From: an uncultured Lachnospiraceae bacterium
Lineage (GTDB): Bacteria; Bacillota; Clostridia; Lachnospirales; Lachnospiraceae
Assembly: GCA_934317005.1 (NCBI GenBank)
Contig: CAKREB010000001.1
Location: 62,001 to 126,000 of the forward strand
DNA: 64,000 nt
Direction: 5' to 3'
Shown here: positions 1-9,946 of the stretch, piece after piece
Numbering within the stretch: the stretch's first letter is position 1
Layout of the letters: each line of letters starts with the position of its first letter
Notes under the pieces: generated by a model
Told to the model about the DNA's origin: nothing
Seen by the model: the letters and a program-made list of their open reading frames with translations, nothing else
Database searches by the model: none
Made by a program: the position numbers and the translations under genes

Positions 1-1752
1 GTGTTAGTTGGTGACATTAACCGAACCAGACTTGCACATGTGCAGCATTTGTTCTTTCTTGGGATGAACGATACAAATATTCCGACCGGCAAAAGTAAGG
101 GTGGTGTTATCTCAGATGCGGAGAGAATGTTTTTAGATCAGGAGGAGTTTGAACTGGCACCGACAACACGGGAAAATATATATACAGAGCAGTTCTATCT
201 GTACCTGAACCTGACCAAACCATCAAAGCATCTGTATCTGACATATTGTGAAACGGGAAATGATGGAAAGCAGCAAAATCCGGCATATATCATAGAACGG
301 ATTCAAAAGATATTCCCTGATCTGCCGCTATCGGTAGAGGAGCAAAGAGTGGATGATACGCATATTCTGGGAAATGATCTGGGGTTAGGATACCTGATAC
401 AGGGACTTCGCAGACAGAATTATTGTGATAAGAAATGGCAGGAGTTATTTGCATTTTACCGGTCCGGGAAAGAGCGGGAAAGCTTTGTGGAAAAGCTGGT
501 GGAAGCAGCATTTTACAGGGAACAGAATACGAAACTTTCTGAGGAAGTAGTACATGCGCTGTATCATGATATTTTAACCGGAAGTACATCGCAGTTTGAA
601 CAGTATTCAGCGTGTGCTTTTGCTTATTTTATGCGATACGGACTGCACCTGAAGGAAAGAGCCGAGCATGAGGTTCAGCTTTTCGATATTGGAAATATTG
701 TGCATGAGGCACTGGAGCTTTACACCAGACAGTTGATAAAGGAGGGAAAAAACTGGGGTGATATCAGTGAGTCGCAGCAGCACGTGCGGGCAAATCAATG
801 CATCAATGAGGTGGTAGAGCGATATAAAAATGGTTTGCTCTATAGCACGGAGAGAGATACTTATCTGATCAACCGTCTGAGGAGAATTTTGCAGCGCAGC
901 GTGTGGGCAATTACAAAGCAGATGGAGATGGGCAGATTTCGTACAGTGGACAGTGAGATTTCCTTTGAGATTCTGCAGAAGCAGACAGGAAAGGAGATTC
1001 AGGATACGGAAAAAGAAGATTCCATGCTGCGGCTGATCGGTCGGATCGATCGTGTAGATGAGATGGAAAAGGATAATAATGTCTATCTAAAGGTCGTTGA
1101 TTATAAAACAGGAAAGAAAACATTATCCCTGTCAGATATGTACTATGGTCTGCAGCTTCAGCTAATGATCTATCTTAGAGCGGGTACGGAGGACAGGAAG
1201 GACAAATTAAAAGAGAGTCAGAAAATCGTTATACCTGCCGGTGTGCTTTATTATAATATTGAAGATCCGATGATAGAGGGCAAGGCAGCACAGGATAAGG
1301 TGGAACATGCTATTTTGCGTTCCCTGCGAATGGATGGATTGTTAAATGAAGATGATCCAATCCTGCCATCTCTTGACAGGGAGCTTGAAGGTGAGGAGGA
1401 CAGTCTGGCGGCAGACGCGACATCGAATGTGATTCCGGTAGCAACAAACAAAGAAGGAATGTTAAAAAAGACATCCAAAACAGTAACTACAAAAGAGTTT
1501 GCTTCACTGATGGATTTTACAGAAAAGAAGCTGCAAAAGATTCAGGATGAGATTATGGGAGGAACGATTGCGATAAATCCATATCGAAAGCAGGATGCAG
1601 CGGATGATACTGCATGCAGATATTGTGCGTATCATAGTATTTGCCGGTTTGACACAAAGATTGCAGGCAATGCCTACCGGGTTTTAGAAAAGCTGGGGGA
1701 TAGTGAGGTATTGTATTATATTGGTCAGGAAGGAGAAGAGGAAAATGAGTAA
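1..1752 (+). CDS. addB: AddB, ATP-dependent nuclease subunit B (C-terminal part)
   Basis: Partner of AddA in the AddAB helicase-nuclease that resects double-strand breaks for recombination. The reading frame is open at base 1, so the N-terminal part lies upstream; 583 residues are visible. The RecB-like nuclease is seen as the GRIDRVDE and VVDYKTGKK motifs (about residues 340-375) followed by GLQLQLMIYL. Four cysteines that bind the iron-sulfur cluster in AddB proteins appear to be C205 and the CRYCAYHSIC group near residues 539-548. It overlaps the start of addA by 8 bases, so the two are translationally coupled. Identification is firm; the true start is outside the window. Confidence 0.95.
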   Translation: MLVGDINRTRLAHVQHLFFLGMNDTNIPTGKSKGGVISDAERMFLDQEEFELAPTTRENIYTEQFYLYLNLTKPSKHLYLTYCETGNDGKQQNPAYIIERIQKIFPDLPLSVEEQRVDDTHILGNDLGLGYLIQGLRRQNYCDKKWQELFAFYRSGKERESFVEKLVEAAFYREQNTKLSEEVVHALYHDILTGSTSQFEQYSACAFAYFMRYGLHLKERAEHEVQLFDIGNIVHEALELYTRQLIKEGKNWGDISESQQHVRANQCINEVVERYKNGLLYSTERDTYLINRLRRILQRSVWAITKQMEMGRFRTVDSEISFEILQKQTGKEIQDTEKEDSMLRLIGRIDRVDEMEKDNNVYLKVVDYKTGKKTLSLSDMYYGLQLQLMIYLRAGTEDRKDKLKESQKIVIPAGVLYYNIEDPMIEGKAAQDKVEHAILRSLRMDGLLNEDDPILPSLDRELEGEEDSLAADATSNVIPVATNKEGMLKKTSKTVTTKEFASLMDFTEKKLQKIQDEIMGGTIAINPYRKQDAADDTACRYCAYHSICRFDTKIAGNAYRVLEKLGDSEVLYYIGQEGEEENE

Positions 1753-4700
1753 GCCAAGATGGACGGAAGAGCAAAAACAGGTCATTGACCTGCGCGACAG
1801 AAATATTCTGGTATCAGCGGCAGCAGGCTCCGGAAAAACGGCTGTATTAGTCGAGCGCATCATTTCTGAGATTACAGAAGGCCCTTCTCCGAAAGACATT
1901 GACAAGCTTCTGGTTGTGACGTTTACGAAGGCGGCGGCGGCAGAAATGCGTACACGTATTGGTGCAGCGTTGGAAGAAAAGCTAAGACAGGAGCCGGAAA
2001 ACCAGCATATTCAGAAGCAGGCAAGTCTGCTGCATGCAGCACAGATTACGACGATCGATAGTTTTTGTCAGTCTGTTATTAAGAACTATTTTCATGTGAT
2101 TTCACTTGATCCGGCATTTCGCGTGGCAGATGAAACGGATATGGAGTTAATGAAGCAGGATGTGCTTGCAGAACTGCTGGAAGATAACTATAAAAGGGCA
2201 AAAGAAGAAAAAGATGAGGTGTTTTGGGCATTTACAGACATGCTTTCTACCGGAAGAACGGATCATGCGGTTGAAGAAATGGTCTTATCGCTGTATCGTG
2301 TGGCATCCAGTTATCCGTGGAAGGAAGAGTGGCTTACACAGTGCAGTAAGCTGTATCAGGTAGAAAGCTTAGAACAGCTGGAGCAGACAGAGTGGATGCA
2401 GGAGCTGGTATGTTATCTAAAGACATCGGTAAAAGAGTATCTGCAGATGGCACAGAAGGCGGCAGCAGTGTGTCAGGAGGAATCCGGTCCATCAGCGTAT
2501 GAGGAAGCGATACAGTCAGATATCTGCATGCTGGAGCAGTTTTGTAAGGCGGAGTCTTATCAGGAGTTTTCTGCCAGATTCTTAGAGTACAATCCTGCAA
2601 GGCTGAAGGCTGTCCGTGGCAAAGATGTTGATGTCAAGAAAAAGGATTTTGTTAAAAACATGCGGGAAACTTACCTGAAAAACGGTTTGGCAAAGTGGAA
2701 GGAACGGTTCTTTTTCCAAAGTCAGGAGGAAATGCTTGCTGATATAAAGCATATGGCACCGGCAGTACAGGAACTGATTCGCCTGACGATTGACTTTGAC
2801 CGCGCTTTTTCGCAGAAAAAGAGAGATGAGGGTGTACTTGACTTTGCGGATATGGAGCACTTTGCGCTGGAGATTCTTTTGGACAGGGATGAAACGGGAG
2901 TTCATCCAAGTGAAACGGCAAAAGAACTGCAGGAATATTATGAGGAAATTCTCACGGACGAATATCAGGATAGTAACTATATTCAGGAGCTTTTGCTGAC
3001 AAGCATTTGCCGGGCACCGGAAAAGAAGCCATATCTTTTTATGGTAGGTGACGTTAAGCAGAGTATTTATAAGTTTCGTTTGGCAAGACCGGAGCTTTTT
3101 TTACAAAAGTACAAGGAATATACAACGGGAAAAGGGCCGTTTCAGCGGATTGATCTGCATGCTAACTTTCGAAGTAGAAAAAGTGTACTGGACGCTGCAA
3201 ATTACATTTTTGAACAGATCATGCAGGAAGATCTGGGTGGAATACGGTATGATGAGGCGGCGGCTTTGGTGGCCGGAGCTTCCTTTGAAGAGTGTAAGGA
3301 AAGAACGGCGGCAAAGACAGAGGTTATTTTGATCGAGCAAAGCAGTGATGACAGCTTTGTGCAGAAAAAGTCGTTAGAGGCAGCCGTGATTGGTGAAAAG
3401 ATTCGCAATCTGGTACAGGGAGAGCATCCGCTTTATGTGTGGGATAAGGAACATTATCGACCGGTGCAGTATGGGGATATTGCGATACTGCTTCGAAGTC
3501 TGAGCGGATGGTCGGAAGAGTTTATCGAAGTACTGAGTGATATGGGGATTCCGGCGTATGCGGATACAAAAACCGGATATTTTACGGCACTGGAGGTAGA
3601 AACGATACTAAACTTTCTTCATATCATTGATAATCCAAGACAGGACATTCCTTTGACATCGGTGCTTCGTTCTGCGCTGTTTGGAGTGACGGATGAGGAA
3701 CTGGCATGGATTGGGACGATGACAGGAAAGACCGATTATTGGGACAAGGTGGTTGAATGTCTGGAAACGGTAACGGAGGATCAAAGGCTGCATCAAAAAC
3801 TGTCCTACTTTATGGACAGGCTGGAGAGGTATCGTGCCTTTGCAAAAATGCATTCGGTATATGAACTTTTACGAAAAATTTATCATGAGATGGGATATTA
3901 TCAATTGATGGCAGCAATGCCGTCAGGAGAGAAACGCTGTGCAAATCTAGATATTTTGTTACAACAGTCACTGGAGTTTGCAAAAAATGGGCATCAGGGT
4001 ATCTATCGTTTTACACGCTATATTGAAAGTTTAAAAAAATCCAATGTAGATTTTGGAGAAGCGTCTGTCAATGGTGAGAATACAAATGCAGTGCGTATTA
4101 TGACGATTCATAAAAGTAAAGGTCTGGAGTTTCCGGTTGTTTTTGTGGCAGGTATGGGAAAGCAGTTTAATCTGATGGATGCACGTAAGAGCACGATCAT
4201 AGATGGCGATTATGGAATCGGCTGTGATTTTGTTGATCTTGACTTGCGTATCAAGCAGCCAACGTTATTAAAGAAGTTTATGGCACAGCAGATTACAGTT
4301 AATACATTGGCAGAGGAAATCCGCATTCTTTATGTGGCGCTGACGCGGGCAAAGGAGCAGCTTTTTATCACGGGAACAGCATCCGGTCTGGATAAAAAGG
4401 TGGGAAGTTGGATGGGGCGGTCTGCGTTTTTGCATTTTTCACAGCTTACTTCGGCACAGACATATCTGGATTGGATCATGCCGGCATTGCTAAAAAGGAT
4501 GCCGATATATACAGCATTTATGGAGATGCAGCAGACAGAGGAACGGTCATTTTTTACAACAGATGACAAGGATAATCTGTTTAAGGTATGCTGCTGTTAT
4601 CCGGAGGATGTTATACAGGATGAAAAGAGTGTTCTGGAGGATATGGCTCAAAACTACCGTATGCTGCAGCAGTGGGATACAGCGAAAATTTATGATGAAT

Positions 4701-5557
4701 CGATGCATGAAATGCTGCAAAGGCAGATGGCATATCAATATCCTTATACAGAGGATGCTACAATTCCGGTTAAGGTTTCCGTGTCAGAACTGAAGCGGCA
4801 GGCGATGAAATATGCAGAGCAGTTATCGGAGGAATGGATAGAAGATGCCGTTTTGACAGAGTATGCAGCTATGGAAATAGAAAATAGCAGCTTACAGCAG
4901 GCGAAAGCAGAGAAAACGGCAGGAGAAGAACGTACAGAGGAAACAGAACAGAAAACAGCTTTGGAGCAGATAGAAGTTCCAAAGCCGGCATTTTTACAGA
5001 CACAACACGTTGTAAATGGTGCAGCGCGCGGAACATTATATCATTTGATGATGGAGCATCTGCCATACCAGACCTTGCAGTCTGACACGGTGAATATAGA
5101 AAAAATAGCCTTTTTCTTAGATGCTATGGTACAAAAGGGATATTTAAAGAAAGAGGAACGAAGTGTTTTGCAGGAACGAAAGTTTGTTACGTTTTTAAAG
5201 ACAGATCTGGGCAGACGCATGCAGCAGGCGGCACAGAACAGCAGTTTAAAAAGGGAGCAGCCTTTTATGCTTGGTTTGCGGGCAAAAGATGTATATCCGA
5301 ACAGTCAGAGTCAGGAAATGGTAATGGTTCAGGGTATTATCGATGCCTTTTTCCAAGAGGGTGAGGAGCTTGTCTTAGTGGATTATAAGACAGATTTTGT
5401 ACAGAAAGGACAGGAAAAGGTACTGGCGGAACGTTATCGCACACAGCTTGACTACTATGCAAAGGCTTTGGAAAAGTTAAGCGGAAGACGGGTAAAAGAA
5501 AAAATCATCTATTCCTTTGCACTCGGAAAAGAAATCTCTCTGACTGAGGGTGATTGA
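1745..5557 (+). CDS. addA: AddA, helicase-nuclease subunit A
   Basis: UvrD/Rep-family helicase with a C-terminal nuclease, 1270 residues, the usual AddA size. Visible motifs in order are Walker A AAAGSGKTAVLVERI near the N-terminus, TTIDSFCQ, the Walker B box DEYQDSN, the helicase motif TIHKSKGLEFPVVF, ALTRAKEQLFITG, and the C-terminal nuclease LVDYKTDFV. The start at 1745 is chosen because it begins the conserved MSKPRWTEEQ and sits after GGAGAAGAGG; an upstream in-frame ATG at 1703 would lie deep inside addB. Coupled to addB by an 8-base overlap. Acts with AddB on broken DNA ends; these systems also degrade incoming phage DNA. Confidence 0.96.
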   Translation: MSKPRWTEEQKQVIDLRDRNILVSAAAGSGKTAVLVERIISEITEGPSPKDIDKLLVVTFTKAAAAEMRTRIGAALEEKLRQEPENQHIQKQASLLHAAQITTIDSFCQSVIKNYFHVISLDPAFRVADETDMELMKQDVLAELLEDNYKRAKEEKDEVFWAFTDMLSTGRTDHAVEEMVLSLYRVASSYPWKEEWLTQCSKLYQVESLEQLEQTEWMQELVCYLKTSVKEYLQMAQKAAAVCQEESGPSAYEEAIQSDICMLEQFCKAESYQEFSARFLEYNPARLKAVRGKDVDVKKKDFVKNMRETYLKNGLAKWKERFFFQSQEEMLADIKHMAPAVQELIRLTIDFDRAFSQKKRDEGVLDFADMEHFALEILLDRDETGVHPSETAKELQEYYEEILTDEYQDSNYIQELLLTSICRAPEKKPYLFMVGDVKQSIYKFRLARPELFLQKYKEYTTGKGPFQRIDLHANFRSRKSVLDAANYIFEQIMQEDLGGIRYDEAAALVAGASFEECKERTAAKTEVILIEQSSDDSFVQKKSLEAAVIGEKIRNLVQGEHPLYVWDKEHYRPVQYGDIAILLRSLSGWSEEFIEVLSDMGIPAYADTKTGYFTALEVETILNFLHIIDNPRQDIPLTSVLRSALFGVTDEELAWIGTMTGKTDYWDKVVECLETVTEDQRLHQKLSYFMDRLERYRAFAKMHSVYELLRKIYHEMGYYQLMAAMPSGEKRCANLDILLQQSLEFAKNGHQGIYRFTRYIESLKKSNVDFGEASVNGENTNAVRIMTIHKSKGLEFPVVFVAGMGKQFNLMDARKSTIIDGDYGIGCDFVDLDLRIKQPTLLKKFMAQQITVNTLAEEIRILYVALTRAKEQLFITGTASGLDKKVGSWMGRSAFLHFSQLTSAQTYLDWIMPALLKRMPIYTAFMEMQQTEERSFFTTDDKDNLFKVCCCYPEDVIQDEKSVLEDMAQNYRMLQQWDTAKIYDESMHEMLQRQMAYQYPYTEDATIPVKVSVSELKRQAMKYAEQLSEEWIEDAVLTEYAAMEIENSSLQQAKAEKTAGEERTEETEQKTALEQIEVPKPAFLQTQHVVNGAARGTLYHLMMEHLPYQTLQSDTVNIEKIAFFLDAMVQKGYLKKEERSVLQERKFVTFLKTDLGRRMQQAAQNSSLKREQPFMLGLRAKDVYPNSQSQEMVMVQGIIDAFFQEGEELVLVDYKTDFVQKGQEKVLAERYRTQLDYYAKALEKLSGRRVKEKIIYSFALGKEISLTEGD

Positions 5558-5582
5558 AAAAAAGAAGGATTTCCCCTATAAT
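5554..5582 (+). promoter_or_regulatory. sigma-A promoter for nadE
   Basis: TTGAAA (5554-5559), 17-base spacer, TATAAT (5577-5582), 34 bases before the nadE start. It overlaps the addA stop codon, so nadE can be transcribed independently of addBA. Confidence 0.7.
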
Positions 5583-5615
5583 CGGTAATGAAATAGATAG
5601 AAATGAGGCATAACA

Positions 5616-7562
5616 ATGTATAATGGATTTATCAAGGTCGCTGCCATGACTCCGGATATTTTGGTAGGCGATGTCGAATATAATACAGAACAGATTATTT
5701 CCGGAATGAAGAAAGCAGCACAAAGTAACGGGAAACTGGTAGTGTTTCCGGAATTGTGCATGACAGGATATACCTGCAATGACCTTTTTTTACAGGATGT
5801 TTTGTTGGAAAATGTATATGATGGGATTCAAAAGCTCCTTGCAGCATCTGTCGGGTTAGATATTCTTACGGTAATCGGATTTCCGTTTTATCTGCAAAAT
5901 TCGCTGTATAATGTAGCTGCGGTAATCCATGAGGGAAAACTGCTTGGAATAGTACCGAAGCAATATATTCCAAACTATTCTGAGTTTTATGAGGCGCGTC
6001 ATTTTGCTGTACCGGAAAAGGGACATACCGTGATTCAGATTCCGGCATTGGGAGAAGATGGAAAGGATATTCCTTTTGGAACCAATCTGCTCTTTGGTGC
6101 TCAGAATTTACCGGGCTTTGTACTGGGAATTGATATCTGTGAAGATCTGTGGATGCCGGTGCCGCCGTCCTGCTATCATGCGCTTGCCGGAGCAACCGTC
6201 ATTGCTAATCTTTCTGCCAGTGACGAAACAACGGGAAAAGATATGTACCGCAGAGAGTTAGTTTGTAATCAGTCGGCACGTCTGGTCAGTGGATATATTT
6301 ACGCGGATGCCGGAGAGGGGGAATCCTCTACCGATCTGGTATTTGCCGGACATAATCTGATTGCAGAAAACGGAAGCCTTTTAAAAGAAAGTGCACGATT
6401 TGAAAATGGGATGATCTGTAGCGAGATTGACCTTGGAAAGCTTATTAGTGAGCGTCGTCGAATGAGTACATTTTCATCAACAGACCGGGAAAAAGCCGGA
6501 TATCATATGGTATCCTTTGCTTATCGCAAAATCTGTCAGACGGAGCTTACCAGAAAATATCCACAGACACCGTTTGTGCCACAGGATAAGGCGGACAGGG
6601 ATCGCCGTTGTGATGAGATCTTAAATATTCAGGCAATGGGATTGAAAAAGCGTCTGGCGCATACGCACTGCAGCAGTGCAGTGATTGGTATTTCCGGTGG
6701 TCTGGATTCTACGCTTGCCCTGCTGGTTACAGCAAAGGCATTTGACATGCTAGGACTGGATAGAAGTGGCATCCTTGCAGTTACAATGCCATGCTTTGGA
6801 ACAACAGACAGAACGTATCATAATGCGTGTGAGCTTACAAGAATTTTGGGTGCCACTTTAAAAGAGGTGCCAATCCATGAGGCGGTCAATCTGCATTTTC
6901 GTGATATTGGTCATGACAGTTCCGTTCATGATGTTACTTATGAAAATTCGCAGGCAAGACAGAGAACGTTAATCCTAATGAATCTTGCCAATCAGTCAAA
7001 TGGTATGGTCATTGGTACCGGTGATATGTCAGAGCTTGCACTGGGATGGGCAACTTACAATGGAGATCATATGTCTATGTATGGTGTCAACTGTTCTGTA
7101 CCAAAGACATTGGTGCGTTATCTGGTGCTGTATTATGCAGAAACGACAAAGGAGCAGAAGTTGCATGATATTTTGATGGATGTACTGGATACACCGGTCA
7201 GTCCTGAGCTGCTTCCACCAAAGGATGGTAAGATTGCGCAAAAGACGGAGGACATCGTAGGTCCATATGAATTACATGATTTCTATCTGTATTTTTTGAT
7301 GCGCTTTGGATTTAAACCGTCAAAGATTTATCGATTGGCAGTATATACATTTGAGGGTGTCTATGACGAAGCAACGATTTACAAATGGCTTCGTACATTT
7401 TACTGGCGCTTCTTTTCGCAGCAGTTTAAGCGTTCGTGCTTACCGGACGGTCCGAAGGTCGGAAGTGTGGCACTTTCCCCAAGAGGAGATTGGCGCATGC
7501 CAAGTGATGCTTCGGTTGCTATGTGGATGAAGGATCTGGAAAGTATAAAACCGGTGGAATAA
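5616..7562 (+). CDS. nadE: Glutamine-dependent NAD+ synthetase
   Basis: Makes NAD+ from deamido-NAD+, ATP and glutamine. The 648-residue length matches the two-domain glutamine-hydrolysing form. The N-terminal nitrilase-type glutaminase carries the Glu-Lys-Cys triad: E46 in FPELCMTGY, the lysine in VPKQYIPNYSEFYE (about residue 115), and C175 in IDICEDLW. The C-terminal synthetase has the PP-loop GISGGLDST near residue 359 and the GTGDMSELALGW segment. It has its own promoter and lies tail to tail with the M56-like gene, 3 bases apart. A single-gene unit by spacing. Confidence 0.96.
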   Translation: MYNGFIKVAAMTPDILVGDVEYNTEQIISGMKKAAQSNGKLVVFPELCMTGYTCNDLFLQDVLLENVYDGIQKLLAASVGLDILTVIGFPFYLQNSLYNVAAVIHEGKLLGIVPKQYIPNYSEFYEARHFAVPEKGHTVIQIPALGEDGKDIPFGTNLLFGAQNLPGFVLGIDICEDLWMPVPPSCYHALAGATVIANLSASDETTGKDMYRRELVCNQSARLVSGYIYADAGEGESSTDLVFAGHNLIAENGSLLKESARFENGMICSEIDLGKLISERRRMSTFSSTDREKAGYHMVSFAYRKICQTELTRKYPQTPFVPQDKADRDRRCDEILNIQAMGLKKRLAHTHCSSAVIGISGGLDSTLALLVTAKAFDMLGLDRSGILAVTMPCFGTTDRTYHNACELTRILGATLKEVPIHEAVNLHFRDIGHDSSVHDVTYENSQARQRTLILMNLANQSNGMVIGTGDMSELALGWATYNGDHMSMYGVNCSVPKTLVRYLVLYYAETTKEQKLHDILMDVLDTPVSPELLPPKDGKIAQKTEDIVGPYELHDFYLYFLMRFGFKPSKIYRLAVYTFEGVYDEATIYKWLRTFYWRFFSQQFKRSCLPDGPKVGSVALSPRGDWRMPSDASVAMWMKDLESIKPVE

Positions 7563-7565
7563 GAA

Positions 7566-9698
7566 TTATTTTGATTTCGAGTCATTCTGGCTGGTTTCGG
7601 CACGGCTAAAGGTTAGATTAGATGTTGTTTTCTTTAAAAGATCATAGTTATAACTTCCCTTTACGGTAATGCCACCGTCTGCATCGGCGGCAAAGCTGAT
7701 AGTCAGAGTGTCCTTGTTCTTTTCTGCCAGACTGTAGATGACAGCACCATTTTCCTTAAAGGTAATGTTATCTTCTTTGTACTGTTTAAACACGTCAGAA
7801 AGACACTGAGTGCCATCTTCATGCTGGTAGGTTACATTTTTTTGCTGGAGATCATAGAGAGTAAAGGTCTGTGCTCTCGTTCCGTTGTAAATGACCTGTG
7901 CATAGCGTTGCTTTTTGCTGTCGTTTGTGTCTGTTACCCAAAGTACATCACAGTAGTAGCCTTTGATATCTTCGAATTTTTTTGACTGCTTTCGGGGAAA
8001 GAGAATAACGGATTGGATTTCTTCACTCTGTGTACTGTCTTTTTTTGTTGTTACCAGAACAGCTTCTGTATTATCTTTCTCCTTTAAGGTGTGTTCCTGT
8101 GTTTCTCCATTGCTATTTTCTGTATTTTTTTTATGTGTATTCAGGCTTTCTTCTGTCATATCCTTTTTTTCGTACAGAGAAGTTGTTTTGTTCCATACAT
8201 AGTAATCGGTGTCGTCACCCATTGGGACGGTAAAAATATCCTGAATACCATCAGGCTGTTGGAATGCGACAGAGGCACCGGATTCAGACTTAGAGGATAC
8301 GGCAATAATGTCGGAACCGATAACGGTGATCGTATTGTCTTCCAAATTCAAAATAGCGTACTTGTAAGCTGTTTTGCTGTTTTTCTTTGATGACGAAGTC
8401 AGCTTTTTGGGAATTTCTGTCTGCTGTCCGATGACTAACTCCTGCGTATTATCGTTATTGTAGTCACTGATACAGAGTGTTGTATTTTTAGGAAAGTAGA
8501 GCTTTTTCTTAGCGGAATCAGGGAAAACATCAGCTAACTTGCAGCTTGCAATCTCATTTTCAATCGAGTCATACATGCGGATTACAAATTCACCCTCATA
8601 GCCATTTCCTTTTTCTTTTCCGGAGGTCATTTCCAACTGGATCATCCGTTCCAGACCTTCCGGTGATGTGGTTCCCATTTTGGCTACAACGGTAGCTGTC
8701 TTTGAAAACAAGCTTTCAGAATTGGTATCGGAGGCTGTATTTACCGAAGTGCTTTGTTGCCATGCAAGGCGGATCGGAGCGAGAATGAAACAAAAAATCG
8801 TTAGAATAGATAGCAAAAGAAATAGCGCAAGGGAGTCTGTTTTTGTATCCCATTTTTGGTACAGCATGCGGGCTGCCCTTTTTTCAGTGGCTGTTTCTGT
8901 CTTTCCGCCCAGAAAGGTTTCTGCAAAAAGCTTGTCTGTATGAGCAGAGGAAGTGTTTTGAAAATTAAGGATACTCTGTGCATATTCTTTTCGAATAGCT
9001 TCTTCTCTGTGGAAAACAGTGCGTTCATCTATGTCAATAGCTGCGTCAAGCTGCCAAAGATGGCGATATAGCCACATGAAGGGATTGAACCAGTGAATCA
9101 GAGTAATCATTCCGGTTACAAAAGTCCGTAAGGAGTAGAGTCTGCTGCTTTCTCGGCTTTGCAGGAGCCAAGTGATTTCCTTTGCCTGAAATGCTTTTGG
9201 AAGATACAGCCTTTTGGTGCGGATGCCAAGCTGCAGGGGAGCGGTCAGAAAGTCTGTTTCATAGATGTTTTCCCCAAGCTCTGTTGCGGTCTGAAGCTGT
9301 TTGGAAAGCTTGTGTCTGCGGAAGCAGAAAAAAAGAATGCCAAATATGATGCCGGCAACCCAGACGATACTGCATATTGCAAATGGAACAGATGCAGATA
9401 TGTCATGTGTAAATACAGCGCGCCAGCTTTGCATGATACCATGACTGCCCTGAATCGTCAGTCCCATGTTGGCAAGGAGAAGATGAAAGGAGCGATTCCA
9501 GTCAGGAAACATGCAAAATACGCTGGAAAGCGCAATTGGACAGATACTCCGCAGATAAAAAAGACACCATGTGCGAAGCGTATATTTCTTTTCATGGTTG
9601 CGCATAAAAAAGCGCAAAAGGAGTATGACGGGTGCCAGAGCGGTCATTAAAATACTCAAAGATATAGTTGTATAAAATAAACGATATAGTAAGCTCAT
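7566..9698 (-). CDS. M56/BlaR1-like membrane protein, protease motif lost
   Basis: A 710-residue protein with several N-terminal membrane helices and a long, mostly polar C-terminal region after a helix near residue 300. The region LIHWFNPFMWLYRHLWQLD is the typical membrane-proximal segment of M56 (BlaR1/MecR1) sensor peptidases. The expected HExxH zinc site just upstream reads RESSRLYS, and the usual ECACDE reads DIDERTV, so catalysis is unlikely. The start at 9698 follows AGAGGTTTCGAT and is preferred over the upstream ATG at 9746, which has no ribosome site. It is divergent from the ABC genes; no BlaI-type repressor is adjacent. Possibly a sensor or structural partner of the transporters, which is inference. 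Confidence 0.7.
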   Translation of the reverse strand: MSLLYRLFYTTISLSILMTALAPVILLLRFFMRNHEKKYTLRTWCLFYLRSICPIALSSVFCMFPDWNRSFHLLLANMGLTIQGSHGIMQSWRAVFTHDISASVPFAICSIVWVAGIIFGILFFCFRRHKLSKQLQTATELGENIYETDFLTAPLQLGIRTKRLYLPKAFQAKEITWLLQSRESSRLYSLRTFVTGMITLIHWFNPFMWLYRHLWQLDAAIDIDERTVFHREEAIRKEYAQSILNFQNTSSAHTDKLFAETFLGGKTETATEKRAARMLYQKWDTKTDSLALFLLLSILTIFCFILAPIRLAWQQSTSVNTASDTNSESLFSKTATVVAKMGTTSPEGLERMIQLEMTSGKEKGNGYEGEFVIRMYDSIENEIASCKLADVFPDSAKKKLYFPKNTTLCISDYNNDNTQELVIGQQTEIPKKLTSSSKKNSKTAYKYAILNLEDNTITVIGSDIIAVSSKSESGASVAFQQPDGIQDIFTVPMGDDTDYYVWNKTTSLYEKKDMTEESLNTHKKNTENSNGETQEHTLKEKDNTEAVLVTTKKDSTQSEEIQSVILFPRKQSKKFEDIKGYYCDVLWVTDTNDSKKQRYAQVIYNGTRAQTFTLYDLQQKNVTYQHEDGTQCLSDVFKQYKEDNITFKENGAVIYSLAEKNKDTLTISFAADADGGITVKGSYNYDLLKKTTSNLTFSRAETSQNDSKSK

Positions 9699-9735
9699 AT
9701 CGAAACCTCTTTCTATAATTGTTTGCATCAAAATA

Positions 9736-9763
9736 ATTATACTCATAATGTCAGAAAAAACAA
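9736..9763 (-). promoter_or_regulatory. promoter for the M56-like gene
   Basis: Reading leftward: TTGTTT (9758-9763), 16-base spacer, TATAAT (9736-9741). Lies 38 bases before the chosen start. The rest of the 248-base gap up to 9947 holds the leader of the ABC operon; no convincing rightward promoter was recognised there. Confidence 0.5.
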
Positions 9764-9946
9764 ACGTTTCTTTATTTTTATGAACTTAAAATATTCCTAT
9801 AATTATTTCAGTCAAATACATTAAAAATTACAGATGACTGTCGATATAGGGGGTAAATTATGTCAAAATCTAAGTGCAAGTATCAAATTTGTTTTATGAT
9901 ATGCTATTGTTATTAGCAAAGGGAAACACATTCGGGAGGGGAATTT

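Noticed and set aside
9159..9650. Rightward 163-codon frame
   Set aside because: Antisense shadow of the M56-like membrane gene, no ribosome site.
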